NCBI GenBank assembly: GCA_023935145.1
Contig: CM043702.1
Location: 63,617,001 to 63,681,000, forward strand
DNA from: Bretschneidera sinensis
Lineage: Eukaryota; Streptophyta; Magnoliopsida; Brassicales; Akaniaceae
Length of the DNA stretch: 64,000 bases
Direction: 5' to 3'
Of the stretch, positions 1 to 10,892 are shown one piece after another. Positions within the stretch are counted from its first letter, which is position 1, and each line of letters starts with the position of its first letter. The notes under the pieces are model-generated. The model searched no databases. It was given only the letters and a program-made list of their open reading frames with translations, and had not been told where the DNA came from. Made by a program: the position numbers and the translations under genes.

Positions 1-931
1 CAAAAGGGGAAATGGGGAATAACACAGTAAAATAAAGGGAGAAGAATTCCTCTTTTATTCTTCAAAATGGGTGATTAACAAAGAGGGAAGAAATGTATAT
101 TCTTAAGTTGGACATGTGATTTTGGTACATGAAAAAGTGTGGGAACTAAAAGAAGAAATTGGGAACTAACTAGGCAAAAGAAAATGAGAAGAATTCTTAT
201 TTTAAATTCACATGAGCAGTCAAAAGAAGGAGAAATAGGTGCAAATTTTTTATGAAAAAGAGTGGGTTTTGACACATGGAAAAAGGGGGAAAACTAGAAA
301 AGGAAGTGTGCAATGAACAAGGCTAAAGGTGGGAAGAAAACTTCCCATTCTTCTATCACATGTGGCCATCCATGTAAGGGATTTAAGTGCAAAAGAGAGA
401 ACCTATCTTGAAAATTAATGTCAATCAAGAGGTGCCATGTGGAGGATGAAATTGGAATTTCACTTGGAAAGTTGAAAGACCTTCTTGGGCTTGGATTTTG
501 GGCAAAAGTGTCTTGGGCTTACTAAAATCAATTGGCTTTAGTAGGTTTTTGGTTGAACCAAAATTAGATTTAAGACTTTGGGCTTAAGTTTGGTGGAATT
601 AAATATGCCCCAATTGATTTAAGTTTAAGGTGGATTTAATGGTTTGGAATAAAATAGTTTGCAATCGACCCTAATCCAAATTCAAATTTAAACCTCCTAA
701 ATTATCAAGTCCATACGTGGCTCGTTCAAAATTTTGGAACGAAATCAGGTGTGTATAGACAATGAAATTTTAAGCATGATAAGAAACTTTTTTTATCATT
801 GTGATTATTGTGGGAAAGATGGTGATAGTGAATCACAGCATATGAGGATGAAGAAGAGCATTCCTCTTGTGAAAACCATCCACACTAATGCAATCTTCCT
901 TTGCTGCCACTATAACTTCTGGTTCCAAGGT
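1..931. other. Flank without recognisable gene
   Basis: AT-rich DNA with purine-rich stretches. Short open frames occur on both strands but none resembles a known protein and none has convincing codon structure. It does not match the start of the LARD LTR at 49700, so it is not the displaced left part of LTR1. It may belong to an older transposon or be plain intergenic DNA. Confidence 0.5.
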
Positions 932-1518
932 TGATACGTCTAGCAGAGTGGCAAACAGATCAGCCACATCGATTAAAAGTGACGTGGGAAAAAATATCCT
1001 ACCTTCATAAATTATGACATTTGGACAGATGACATCATCAACAATAATGACTTAGCCACTTTAAACGGCAGAACTTATGAGTTTTCAATTGCCCAAGACA
1101 AGTCTCTATAATGGTGGGTGATGACCAAAAGTCTACGTAACCTATAGATCTGACGACTCATAGATAGGGGATGGTCCACAAACTTACTCAGTAAGGACGA
1201 TGTACATTGACAGCACTCCGGATCCTTAAAGATCTCTCTCTTTTTCTCATCATATATATAAAGGAAATATGAACAAGAACAAAACAAATTCACCCATTTC
1301 GGTATCTTTCTAAAACTCTTTCTTTTACTTCACCTCGGTACGCTTACTGACTTTATCGTAAGAGGATCTTCCTCGGAGTACAAACCTCCTAGAGACTTCC
1401 TTTGTAAGGTTTCATGTACCAAGCTGACATGAATATAGGAATGAGGTCAAAAATACCTTTCACCATCCCGTTAATAACCAAAAGTACTAAAGCATAAACC
1501 GTTATATTTTTAGCATCA
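932..1518 (+). repeat. Inferred 5' LTR of Tat-like element T
   Basis: The right edge is suggested by TAGCATCA immediately followed by a primer-binding-like sequence. A TATA-like string ATATATATAAAGG lies near 1249-1261, where an LTR promoter would be. The left edge (TGATACGTC at 932) is a guess from the TG rule, because no second LTR copy is in the window to compare. Confidence 0.35.
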
Positions 1519-1523
1519 ATAGA

Positions 1524-1544
1524 TTGGCACTGTTTGTGGAAAGG
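1524..1544 (+). other. Primer binding site-like sequence of element T
   Basis: TTGGCACTGTTTGTGGAAAG resembles the TTGGCGCC(G)TCTGTGG(G)GAA sequence usually found just after the 5' LTR of Tat-type elements, with two or three substitutions. It sits 15 bp before the first gag methionine context and directly after the inferred LTR end. Confidence 0.6.
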
Positions 1545-1558
1545 AAAAAGATTATATC

Positions 1559-2889
1559 ATGATGCCACCTAAAAAACAGCTTCTTCTTCCACCTGCTCCC
1601 ACGATGACAACAAGAAACATAGTCCATATCGAGACTGGAAATGAGAGAGATGACCTTATAATTACAAGGCATATGGAAGAGCCAAACTCGCACCAAGCCT
1701 CACCGAACCATCAAACCCCAGGGATCGATGGTGGGAAAACTCAATCCAACCCTATCGAAATCGGTATGTCTAAAAACCCCAGAATCTCAGTCATTCAGAC
1801 CGAACTCGAAGAGCTTAGGCAACAATATGAAAACTTGGCCAGAAAAATCGCCTAAATGATTCTTAATGATGTGCGTGTCCTTCCAACTCAAACTCATCAC
1901 CAGGAGATCAGAGTGACTACGACGAAATATGACCCAAAACAAGATAAACACCATCACAAACTTGACGAGGAGTGAGGCATCTGTAGTTAGACTCGGCATA
2001 CCGAAATCCCTAAATTCGGATCACTTGGAGACTTTAAAGTCCCTAATGTTCATTCAAGAAAATTTTCAAGCTATGATGTGTCAAGACTTTTCGATCACGC
2101 TACTGGAGACCACTCGAACCTAGTTTTCTCCACTCTAATCAGAGTCCATCCATTCCTTTAAAGAACTAAGCAAACAGTTTGTAACCCACTTTTTCAGTAG
2201 TTGAGGACCAAGGAGAACGATCAAATGCTTGCTTAGCTTCAATCAAAGAGTGGATAGATCGCTTCGGGATGACGTCACTTGGTTATGAGCTATTATGATA
2301 GAAGTAAGAGAACTCGACGAAAAAGTGGCAACAATGGCTTTCGCTGATAGACTCCGACCCTCATAATCCAGAAACCCAGTCGACTCTATGGCCGCCCTCC
2401 TAGCACATGGAGACGTGTTCATAGTCACCGAAGAAGATCAGGACTTTAAGAGATGAAGAAAAGAGACCTTAGAAAGCAAAAAGAAGAAGGACGTTGAAGG
2501 ATCAAAATCAAAAGCGAAACTAAAAAATGAGGACCATGTGGGTTAAAGGAAAGATAGATCAGATGAGAAACTTTAAGGATTCAAAAGTTACACTCCTCTC
2601 AAAATCATGAGATCTAGCCTTCCGATGGAAATAGTAAACCCATCTCAAAATTAATCCCACCAGATAGGATATGAGCTGGTATTGTCTCTTTCACAAAGAT
2701 CATGGTCACGACACAAAAGAGTGCATGAATCTAAAAATCAAAATCGAAGATATTATCAAGCGAGGGTACCTAAAGAAATACGTGAAAACAAAAAGAGAAA
2801 GGAGTCCAAGTCGAAACCGAAGTCCCAACTACAAAGAAAGAAAGAAACCTAAAAGAAATTCCAATTGTCGAGGCGAAAGAGGCGAATGA
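1559..2889 (+). pseudogene. gag: Gag of Tat-like element T (decayed)
   Basis: Capsid/nucleocapsid remnant. An open stretch of 98 codons starts at 1559 (MMPPKKQLLLPPAP). Downstream, in shifting frames, are recognisable retrotransposon-gag pieces: SSFKELSKQFVTHFF near 2150-2205, SLRDDV, then ELDEKVATMAFADRL near 2308-2350 and SMAALLAHGDVFI near 2385-2420. The zinc-binding-like block [15 protein letters not shown] with [11 protein letters not shown] lies at 2680-2790 in a 72-codon open stretch ending at 2889. Several in-frame stops and frame changes separate these blocks, so no intact protein can be made. The neighbouring protease block follows directly. Confidence 0.8.
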
Positions 2890-2934
2890 TTAGATAATGC
2901 ACCCATTATGGGCATTATCCAAAAAATCTTTAGA

Positions 2935-3467
2935 GGAACCACCTCGATTAGAGAATATATGAATTCTCGAAGAGTCTATATTAGGTTCGTGGGATCCGTG
3001 GAAGTGCCAAACAAAAAGATCCGAACATATTAGACCGTTAGCTTCATATATGTGAACCTAGAAGGAATTTGTTTCCCTCACGATAACACAGTAGTCGTAA
3101 TCCTAGTTATCACCAACTTTTTAGTAGAAAGATTACTAGTGGATAATGGTTCCTCTTAAGACATCTTGTACTATGAAACTTTTAAGAAGATGCAGTTGAT
3201 AGATGATAAACTCAAACCTAACAAGGATTCCTTGTATGGTTTCTCTAGAAACCCATCTCCCCCAAGGGCAGTATCACCTTGTTGATCACCGCGGAAACTA
3301 TGCCACTTCAAACAACAATCATGAGCTCCTTATTGGTGGTCGACCTAACTTTTTCATACAAAACGATCCTTGTGCGACTGAGACTGAATGCTATGAAGGC
3401 GGTGGTATCTACTTACCACCTCAAAGTAAAATTTCCAATCGGAATAAGCATAAGGGGAAGTCACGGG
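2935..3467 (+). pseudogene. Protease and linker of Tat-like element T (5' half)
   Basis: Aspartic protease remnant. The active-site region reads LLVDNGSS then a stop, then DILYYETFKKM (about 3133-3195); Tat proteases normally have DTGSS-DILY here, so the catalytic triad is D-N-G rather than D-T-G. Upstream is the block NLEGICFPHDNTVVV (near 3055-3095). Downstream, in the frame beginning at 3279, come the linker blocks SLLVVDLTFSYK and STYHLKVKFPIG that precede RT in the family. The reading frame is then cut at 3467 by the 5' LTR of copia A. Homologous coding resumes at 15095. Confidence 0.8.
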
Positions 3468-4337
3468 TGTTGGGAATTTGTCAAAAAATTAACAGTTGGA
3501 AGATGAAGCTTCAGCAGCCCTCTGAGCTGCGGCACATGCTTGATGCACTGCGGCCAGTAGTAAGAGAGGAGTTCATCAAGGTGGTGCACGCCGCGGCACA
3601 AGACTTGGGCACCGCGGCCACCAGCAATAGGAGGAGTTTTGCCCTATTGTGAGCCGTGGCCTACCCTGTTCTGAGCTGTGGCGCCAGGCACACCTAATGC
3701 CTCTGATTCTACTTTTCAGCTGGTGTGTTGGGACTTGGTTAAAATGCACAGGATTACTTAGACCACTTGGAGGACTATGATTATTTGGTTCTCAAGATCA
3801 AAGGGTTAAAATTGACTTCAAGATTGGTTAAAGAAGTTATTGCACTATATAAAGGGTCATCTAGGAGCAATAACTACAACACAGAAAGTGTGAGAGTGCA
3901 AAGACACAAAACACAAGAAGAGGCCTCATTCCAAGAGTGGCTGGTGTTGAGAGAGATAGGCTCTCAAATCATCAGAGGTGTTTCAAGTGAGAAATAGTAT
4001 ACAAGATTAGGGGTTCAAGGGCTTTGTAATTGGAATTTTCTTGGGGAAAATTCTAGGGAAACACTTAGTTCTTATCTCTTTTTATGCTCATCTTTCATTC
4101 ATCAAGAACAAGAGAGTTCTTGAGGAGGTGTTTCTGTAATTGTAAGAACTCCATTGATTTAGTGCATAGAGCTCGGAGGAGCTCACGAAGACGTAGACAT
4201 TTGCCAAACCTCGATAACAATTGCTTGTGTTTTGTTTTCACTTTTATGGTTTGATTCTTATTTATTACAAATCATTCTGGATTTGGGGTTTTGGAAAGAT
4301 CACAACTTGGGATTCTTGTAAAGGTGATTTTCCAACA
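3468..4337 (+). repeat. 5' LTR of copia A
   Basis: 870 bp, TGTTGGG...TTCCAACA. It matches the 3' LTR at 14231-15094 over its whole length with scattered substitutions and small indels. A GC-rich cluster of CCGCGGC/GCTGCGG-type words spans about 3515-3690, upstream of a TATA box at 3846-3854. A tract of CTTGAGGAGGTG...GAGCTCGGAGGAGCTCACG near 4120-4185 is shared by all copia LTRs in the window. Confidence 0.95.
3846..3854 (+). promoter_or_regulatory. LTR TATA box of copia A
   Basis: TATATAAAG within GCACTATATAAAGGGTCA. The same string stands at the matching place in copia B (7651-7659, 12325-12333), in copia D (near 47427) and in the minus-strand solo LTR J (near 30500), so it is the conserved core promoter of this LTR group. 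Confidence 0.75.
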
Positions 4338-4338
4338 G

Positions 4339-4400
4339 TGGTATCAGAGCTTTGGTTATAGCAACAGTGGTATCAGAGCTAGAATAGCTGGTATCGGAGC
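4339..4400 (+). other. Primer binding site, repeated three times (tRNA-iMet)
   Basis: TGGTATCAGAGC (complement of the initiator tRNA-Met 3' end) starts two bases after the 5' LTR at 4339-4350. It recurs at 4368-4379, again preceded by CAACAG as if the LTR edge had been copied too, and a third time with one change (TGGTATCGGAGC) at 4389-4400. Confidence 0.9.
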
Positions 4401-4596
4401 AAGACTCCAAGAATCAAAGGAAACTTCTTGGGTGATTCAAGAACAGTGCTAGGATCAAGATCTGATCGGGTTCTTAAGGTTCAAGAACGGTGTTGGGATC
4501 AAGATTTAATCTGGTTCTTGAAGTTTAGAAGTTAAAGAGGAAAGATTCAGAAAGTAATTGTGGGTATTATATAAATCTTGGGATTTTTTCTGCAAG

Positions 4597-5459
4597 ATGG
4601 GTTCAAACTTCATTGTTGAGAAGTTTGATGGAAAGGGAGACTTTGCCCTTTGGAAACGGAAAATCAAAGTGGTTCTTATGCACCAAAAGGTGGACTTGGC
4701 GATTGGACAAGATAACGATTTTCCAGCAAGTATCACGGAGCTCCAGCGGAATGAGATGAAAAAGATGGCGTACAACACCATCTTTCTGAATGTGTCAGAT
4801 AGTGTGACCAAGAAATGCAGAGATACGGAAGATCCAGCTATCATTTGGAAGAAATTAGATGAGTTGTTTCTTACCAAGACTCTCCCTAATAAAATCTATC
4901 TTCTAAAATGAATCTTGATTGATCTTAATAAAGAGTTGTAAGATAATCTTGATGCGTTTAATAAACTTGTTCAAGATTTGGCTAGTTATAGTATAACATT
5001 CCCGGATGAACAATTGGTTGCTATATTGTTGAATTTTCTTCCTGATTGTTTTGAAAGCTTGATTAATGTTATTGAATATTGAAGAGATACACTAACCAAA
5101 GAATTGTGATTAATGCTATAAGGGCTCATGATTTCAAAGCCAAGATGAGGGAAGAATCAAGTAGAGAAGGGCTACTCGTAAGAGGAAGGCCTACAACTCG
5201 AAATGGCAATAACATCCATGGCAACTACCGGGACAAACCAAAGGGTAGAGGGTAAAGCCATGGGAGATTGCATTCTAAATCGAAGTTTGGAGGAAAGCGA
5301 TGCTACTACTATAATAAGGAGGGTTATTTCAAGAGATTGCAAGAAGATGATGACGGATGAGAAAGGAAGAAGCCATACCAATAATGGAGAGGCTTCGTTT
5401 GCCAAGGGAGAACATCAAGATGATGTTCTTATTGTGTGCTCAAATGTGAGCAAGAGGTA
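4597..5459 (+). pseudogene. gag: Gag of copia A (decayed)
   Basis: Starts at ATG 4597 (MGSNFIVEKFDGKGDF), matching the first residues of gag in copias B (8402) and I (61025), which fixes the start. The UBN2-like capsid part includes LWKRKIKVVL, EMKKMAYNTIFL and IIWKKLDELF. The first stop (TGA, 4909) falls where the relatives have an arginine codon, consistent with CGA to TGA. Further stops follow. The nucleocapsid block near 5290-5350 keeps CYYYNKEGYFK but has lost the second cysteine and the histidine of the CCHC knuckle. It is followed without spacing by protease. Confidence 0.85.
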
Positions 5460-5469
5460 AGGCAGTGAG

Positions 5470-7187
5470 AAATTGATCTTGGATTCCGGGTGCACTTATC
5501 ACATGTGCCCTCATCGAGATTGGTTCAAGAATTTCAAGGAAACCAATGAAGGAAAGGTTCTCTTGGGGAACAATACTTCTTGCCAAGTGAGGGGGATAGG
5601 AGACATCCAATTGAGGATGTTTGATGGAATTACAAAGCTGCTGCAGAATGTGAGATATCTTCCATAGGGTACACATACAAGACAGAGGGAAGAAAGATCA
5701 AGGTAACCAAGGGATCTTTGGTAGTGATCAAAGTAGCAATAAAAGACAGTCTCTATGAGATGATTGGAGAAACCGACATTAAGGATCAAGCAGCAAGCTT
5801 GATGGCTGAGATGGATAAGATGGTTCTTTGGCACAATCGCTTGGGACATATAAGCAAAAAAGGCCTGCAAGTTCTCATCAAAGATGGTTTACTTGATGGT
5901 GACAAGGTAAAGAAACTTTATTTCTATGAGAGTTGCGTTCTTGGGAAGCAATATCGGGTTAGCTTCAACACCGGAGTGCACAAGTCTAAGGGAATTCTTG
6001 ACTACATTCATGCCGATCTTTGGGGACTAGCAAGAACACCAATACAAGGAGGTAATCTTTACTTTCATTCTTTAATTGATGATTATTCTAGAAAAGTTTG
6101 GGTTTATTTGCTTAAAAATAAATCAGATGCTTTGAATAAGTTTGTGGTGTAGAAAAAGCTGGAAGAAACTCAAACCGGTAAGGTAGTTAAGGTTTTAAAA
6201 ACCAATAATAGCTTAGAATTTTTTAATAAGTAATTTAACAATTTCTGTAAGTTATATGGGATTCTAAGACATAGAACAGTTGCAAAAACCCCTCAGCAAA
6301 ATGGAGTTGCTGAGAGGATGAATAGAACCCTATTTGATAAGGTTAGGTTCATGATTATAGGCTCCGGGTTACCCAAATGTTTATAGGGGGAAGCTATGTC
6401 TACTGCTACGTATTTGGTTAATAGATCACCCTCTAGGGCTGTGGACCTTAAGACTCCCGAGGAGATGTGGATGTGCTGCGTTTGCACATCAAAAGGATAA
6501 TAAACTTAGCCCAAGGTCTAGAAAGTGTGTGTTTCTAGGATACGGTGAAAGGGTTAAGGGGTATAGGTTGGGGTCCTTAGAGCCAAAAGGAACTAAACTC
6601 ATAATAAGTAAGGATGTCATTTTTAATGAGCATTTATTTCCCTATTTGGAGAAAACTAACTCTACAGGGGAAAGTGAGCAAACCAGCCCGGTTGATGTGG
6701 AGCATAGCATCAAAGAAAATTCAGTTCAAGTAGAGCAAAGAAGGCAAGAGGGTTCAGACCAGGTAGAGCCCATTGATGAAGGCCAAGCTCAAGACACTCA
6801 AGAAGAGGCTGAACTAAAAGAAAATGATGCAGTAAATCAAAATGATTATCAGCTCACAAGGGACCGAGAAAGGAGGCTGGTCAGACCACCATTGAGATAT
6901 GGTTTTGCGGATGCTAATGTAGTGGCTTCTTATTCAGAAGGAGAGAGTGAACCAGAAACTTACATTGATGCCATAAGATGTAAGGATTCATCAAGATGGA
7001 AGCTAGCTATAGAGGAGGAAATGCATTCTTTGAGGAAGAGTAACTCTTGGGACCTGGTGCCCAAACCAGAAAAATAGAGAGTTATGGATTGTAAGTGGAT
7101 TTTCAAGATCAAAGAAGGGAACTCTCCAGGGGATAAAGTCCGGTATAAGGCTAGGCTGGTGGCGAAGGGGTTCACACAAAGAGAAGG
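5470..7187 (+). pseudogene. pol: Protease, integrase and linker of copia A (decayed)
   Basis: Protease: ILDSGCTYHMCPHRDWF near 5480-5530 retains the D-S-G active site. Pre-integrase and zinc region: LWHNRLGHISKKGL...YESCVLGKQYRVSF (about 5825-5960); one cysteine of the HHCC finger is tyrosine. Integrase core: IHADLWG (first Asp), then KTNNSLEF where relatives have RTDNGLEF, so the second Asp is lost, and GVAERMNRTL with the catalytic Glu near 6303-6330. A short deletion of about 40 bp near 6470 (between TGG repeats) removes the SGKPPE...RTFG block. The linker runs open to a TAG at 7075-7077, where relatives have CAG. The frame continues to the copia B insertion point at 7187. Confidence 0.85.
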
Positions 7188-8139
7188 TGTTGGTATTTTT
7201 CAAAGGTTTAAACATGGTTCAAACAAGGTTAAGGTTTGAATAGGTCCAAGTATGGTTCAAAGATGGTTAAAGTCTAAACCAAAGGTGGAGGATCAAAGTT
7301 CAGCAAGTTAGAAGGCTGCACACATATGTGTGCTTCATTTTGGAGCAAGGGAAGGCCATGCGCACTAGTGTGCGCACTTCTGCACACAAGCAAAAGGGTG
7401 TTGTGTCAAGGGGACAGCAACTTAGAGCTGCAGCGCTGGAACCTGGCAGGAATAGCAGAAGGGACAGAAACTTGGAGCTGCAGCTTTGGCCGGCACACAT
7501 GGACAGCATGCTTTAGCCTTCTCTTAGGTGCTTCAATGCAAAGTTAAAATGCACAGCACCACTTAGGATTGATGGAGGGCCATGGTTATGTGGTCATCAA
7601 GATCTAAAGGTGGAGAACGACACAAAAGATTGGACAAGAAGTTGGTGCACTATATAAAGGGTCACCTATGTTCAATCTCAACACCACAAACATAAGGTTG
7701 TGACACAAGATGTAATGTAACTTGTGAGACATGTGTATGGATGAGAGAATTGTGTGAGAGTGCAAAGACATAAAACACAAGAGGGACTCATTGTAGAGAG
7801 GCTGGTTGTAAAGAAGAGATGGTAGTAGAGAATTGATAGGAAGCATTGTAATAGGTCTATCACTTTCTCGTTCTTTTCTTGGTTTCTTCAAGAACATTGT
7901 GGTTTCTTGAAGGGGGTTGTTGTAACTTTGTAAGAACCATTGATTTAGTGCAGAGAGCTCGGAGTAACTCACGGGGACGTAGGCACATTTTCGAACCTCG
8001 ACAACAAATTGCTTGTCTTCTTTCTTTCTTTGATTTTCTGTTCTTGTGTTCGATTGCTGTTTTCTTTTCTACAAGTCATTCAAGACTTGGGTGTTTGGAA
8101 GATCACCACCTGGGTATCTTGTCAAGGTGATTTCCAACA
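7188..8139 (+). repeat. 5' LTR of copia B
   Basis: TGTTGGTATTT...TTTCCAACA, 952 bp. It contains the 16-bp perfect palindrome GCACACATATGTGTGC (near 7317), then GCGCACTAGTGTGCGCAC, then a cluster of GCTGCAGC words (7427-7485), with TATA box TATATAAAG at 7651-7659. It matches 11836-12813 and solo LTR J (30016-30980). Confidence 0.95.
7651..7659 (+). promoter_or_regulatory. LTR TATA box of copia B
   Basis: TATATAAAG in GCACTATATAAAGGGTCACC, placed about 165 bp downstream of the GCTGCAGC word cluster and about 460 bp from the LTR start. Confidence 0.7.
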
Positions 8140-8140
8140 G

Positions 8141-8176
8141 TGGTATCAGAGCTTTGGACAATGGTATCAGAGCTTG
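8141..8176 (+). other. Primer binding site of copia B, duplicated
   Basis: TGGTATCAGAGC at 8141-8152, one base after the LTR, complementary to the 3' end of initiator tRNA-Met. A second identical copy begins at 8162, and a degenerate GTTATCGGAGC follows near 8183. Confidence 0.9.
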
Positions 8177-8401
8177 CACAGTTGGTTATCGGAGCAAGAA
8201 GTAGAAGTTACGGAGCCAAGACTCCAAGAATCAAAGATTAAACTTCTTGGGTGATTCAAGAACGGTGTAAAGATCAAGATCCGATCGTGTTCTTGAAGGT
8301 TGATTCAAGAACGGTGTTAAGATCCATCTTCGATCTATGTTCTTGAGGTTGAAGAAAGCATTTGTGGGTAGTGCATAAATCAGGGGTCTTGTCCGCAAAA
8401 G

Positions 8402-9330
8402 ATGGCTTCAAATTTTGGTATTGAGAAGTTTGATGGAAAGGGAGACTTTGCCTTTTGGAAACGGAAGATCAAGGAGGTTCTAGTGCAACAGAAAGTGGAC
8501 TTAGCTCTTGGAGAAGATGATGCTTTTCCAGCAAGTACCACAGAGGACCAGTGGATTGAGATGAAGAAGATGGCTTACAGCATAATTTTCTTGCACAAGT
8601 CGGATAATGTCACAAGAGAGTGCGGAGACTCGGAAGATCCAGCTGCAATATGGAATAAACTAGATGAGTTGTTTCTTGCCAAGACACTCTCGGATAAGAG
8701 GTATCTTTGTAAACGAATCTTTACTTTTAAATTTGATCCTAAGAAAGAGTTGCAAGATAATCTTGATGCCAAGATGAGGAGTGCTTCAAGTGGTAAAGGG
8801 TTGTTATTTAAAAGAAGGCCAGCAACTCGGTATGGTAGCAACCATGGCTACTGCTGGATAGAGGTAGAGGAGAGAGCCATTGGAGAGTGCACAGCAGCAT
8901 ACATGGCTACTACCAGGATAAAGGTAGAGGAAAGAGCCATGGGAGAGTGCACAGTAGCATGTATGGCTACTACCGGGATAGAAGTAGAGGAGAGAGCCAT
9001 GGGAGAGTGCACAGCAGCATGCATGGCTACTCTCGGGATAGAGGTAGAGGAAAGAACCATAGGAGAGTGCACAACAGCATGCATGGCTACTACCAGGACA
9101 GAGGTAGAGGAGAAAGCTATGGGAGAATGCATTCCAAACTGAGATTTGGAGGGAAGAGCTGCTACTACTGCCATAAAGAGGGTCATGTCAAGAAAGATTA
9201 CAAGAAGATGACAAGGGATAGAGGAGGAAGCCATACCAAGAATGGAGAGGCTTCGGTTGCCAAAACAGAACAGCAAGATAATGATGTTCTTGTTGTGTGC
9301 TCGGATGTGAGCAAGGGGCAAGAAGGCAGC
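8402..9330 (+). pseudogene. gag: Gag of copia B with internal deletion and repeat expansion
   Basis: Starts at ATG 8402 (MASNFGIEKFDGKGDF). The capsid part is open as far as KELQDNLD, then jumps directly to AKMRSASSGKG. In copia I about 62 residues lie between these points, so B has an in-frame gag deletion near 8768. A one-base loss in the first 60-bp repeat unit (near 8855) throws the nucleocapsid into another frame. In the correct frame (from 8887) there are tandem HGYYRDRGRGESHGRV-type units followed by CYYCHKEGHVKKDYKK, a CCHC knuckle whose last cysteine has become tyrosine. Both frames stay open across the repeat because the unit is a multiple of three. Confidence 0.85.
8844..9123 (+). 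repeat. 60-bp tandem repeat in nucleocapsid region of copia B
   Basis: Nearly five units with an exact 60-bp period; units differ by a few substitutions and the first has one base missing. A unit runs CATGGCTACTAC..GGATAGAGGTAGAGG..AGAGCCATGGGAGAGTGCACAGCAG. Each encodes a 20-residue basic, Gly/Arg-rich segment (GYYRDRGRGESHGRVHSSMH type). Copias A and I carry only one such segment at this place. Confidence 0.95.
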
Positions 9331-9334
9331 GAGA

Positions 9335-10892
9335 AATGGATCTTGGATTCCGGGTGCACTCATCACATGTGCCCCAACCGGAGTTGGTTCAAGAATTTCA
9401 AGGAGACCAATAATGAAAGGGTTTTCTTGGGGAATGATATTTCTTACCAAGTGAGAGGCATAGGAGACATCCAGGTGAGGATGTTTGATGGAATGAAAAG
9501 GCTGCTAGAAAATGTGAGGTATCTCCCGGATTTGAGGAGGAATTTGATCTTATTGGGGCAGCTGGATTCCATGGGATACACATGCAAGATAGAGGGAGGA
9601 AAGATCAAGGTAGCCAAGGGATCTTTGGTAGTGGTCAAGGCAGCAAGAAACGATGGACTCTATGAGATGATCGAAGAGACAGAAATCAATGATCAAGCAA
9701 CAAGCTTGATGGCTGAGATGGATAGGCAGCCCTTTGGCACACTCGCTTGGGACATATGAGCGAAGAGGGCCTGCAAGTTCTCAGCAAGGATGGCCTACTT
9801 GGTGGAGACAAAGTAGAGGAACTTGATTTCTGCGAGTGTTGTGTTCTTGAGAAGCAACACCGGGTCAGCTTCAACACTGGAGTGCGCAAGTCTAAGGGCA
9901 TTCTTGACTACATTCATATAGACCTTTGGAGACCAGCAAGGACACCAACACAGGGAGGTAACATTTACTTTATGTTTTTAATTGATGATTATTCAAGAAA
10001 AGTGTGGGTTTATTTGGTGAAAAATAAATCGAATGCCTTGAATAAGTTAGTGGTGTGGAAAGAGCTGGTTGAGACTCAAATGGGTAGAGTAGTTAAGGGG
10101 ATAAGAACCGATAATGGCTTAGAAATTTTTAACCAAGAACTTGATCAATTCTGTAGGTTAAATGGGATTCTAAGATATAGGACTGTTGTGGAAACCCCTC
10201 AGCAAAGTGGAGTTGCTTAGTGGATGAATAAGACCCTTATGGAAAAGGTTAGGTGCATGTTAAATGGATCCGGATTACCCGAATGTTTTTGGGGGGAAGC
10301 TGTGGCTACAGCTCCATACTTGGTAAATAGATCACCCTCTATGATTGTGTATCAAAAGACTCCCATGGAGATGTGGAGTGGAAAACCCCCTGAGTTGGAC
10401 AACCTTAGGACTTTTGGGTGTGCTGCGTATGCACAACAAAAGGAAGATAAGCTTAGCCCAGGATCTAGAAAATGTGTGTTTCTAGGATATGGGGAAGGAG
10501 CTAAGGGGTATAGGTTGTGGTCCTTAGAGAAAGAAGGATTAAGACTCATTATAAGTAGGGATGTTAATTTTAATGAATTATTATTTCCCTACTTGGAGAA
10601 AACTAACCCTGCAGGGGCTAGTGAGCAAACCAGTTTGGTTCTTGTGGAGCATAACATCAAGGAAGATTCAGTTCAGGTAGAGCAAGGAAGGCAAGAGGGT
10701 TCGGACCAGGTAGAGCCCTTGGATGAAGGCCATGCTCAGGGCACTCAAGAGGAGGCTGAACTAGAAGAGGTTGATGTAGTAAGTCGGAAGGACTATCAGC
10801 TCACAAGAGACCGGGAAAGAAGGCTGGTCGGACCACCTTCAAGATATGGGTTTGCGGATGCTGTGGATACAGCAACTCCATGGACAAAATGA
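9335..10892 (+). pseudogene. pol: Protease and integrase of copia B (decayed)
   Basis: Protease WILDSGCTHHMC near 9340-9375 has its D-S-G. The frame is open to 9759, where a one-base change turns the relatives' LWHTRLGHM into an out-of-frame QPFGTLAWDI. Integrase resumes at 9747 (MGHMSEEGLQVLS) with ECCVLEKQHRVSF, IHIDLW (first Asp) and IRTDNGLE (second Asp). The third catalytic residue is gone: relatives read GVAERMN, while B reads GVA, a TAG stop (10218-10220), then WMN, so the Glu codon itself became the stop. From 10224 a 222-codon stretch covers the C-terminal part (WGEAVATAPYLVNRSP, KCVFLGYGEGAKGYRLW) and the acidic linker, ending at 10892. Confidence 0.85.

Noticed and set aside
734..934. 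Possible zinc knuckle CDYCGKDGDSESQH
   Set aside because: It resembles a CCHC with two ligands changed, but nothing around it looks like gag and the frame is short. Too weak to annotate.
3203..3652. 149-codon open frame as a possible host gene
   Set aside because: It runs from Tat protease-linker DNA into the copia A LTR across the insertion edge at 3468, and the Tat part is not in the frame that carries the protease-linker motifs. It is a chance fusion.
7326..7547. Overlapping open frames in the GC-rich part of copia LTRs
   Set aside because: They occur in all LTR copies (also 11974, 30646, 57232, 61748), lack a common frame and come from low stop density in GC-rich DNA.
8402..9142. 246-codon frame read through the 60-bp repeats as a novel repeat protein
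   Set aside because: The repeat part (VEERAMGECTAACMATTG type) is the shifted frame after a one-base loss; the gag frame is the one leading to the CCHC knuckle. Both stay open only because the unit is a multiple of three.
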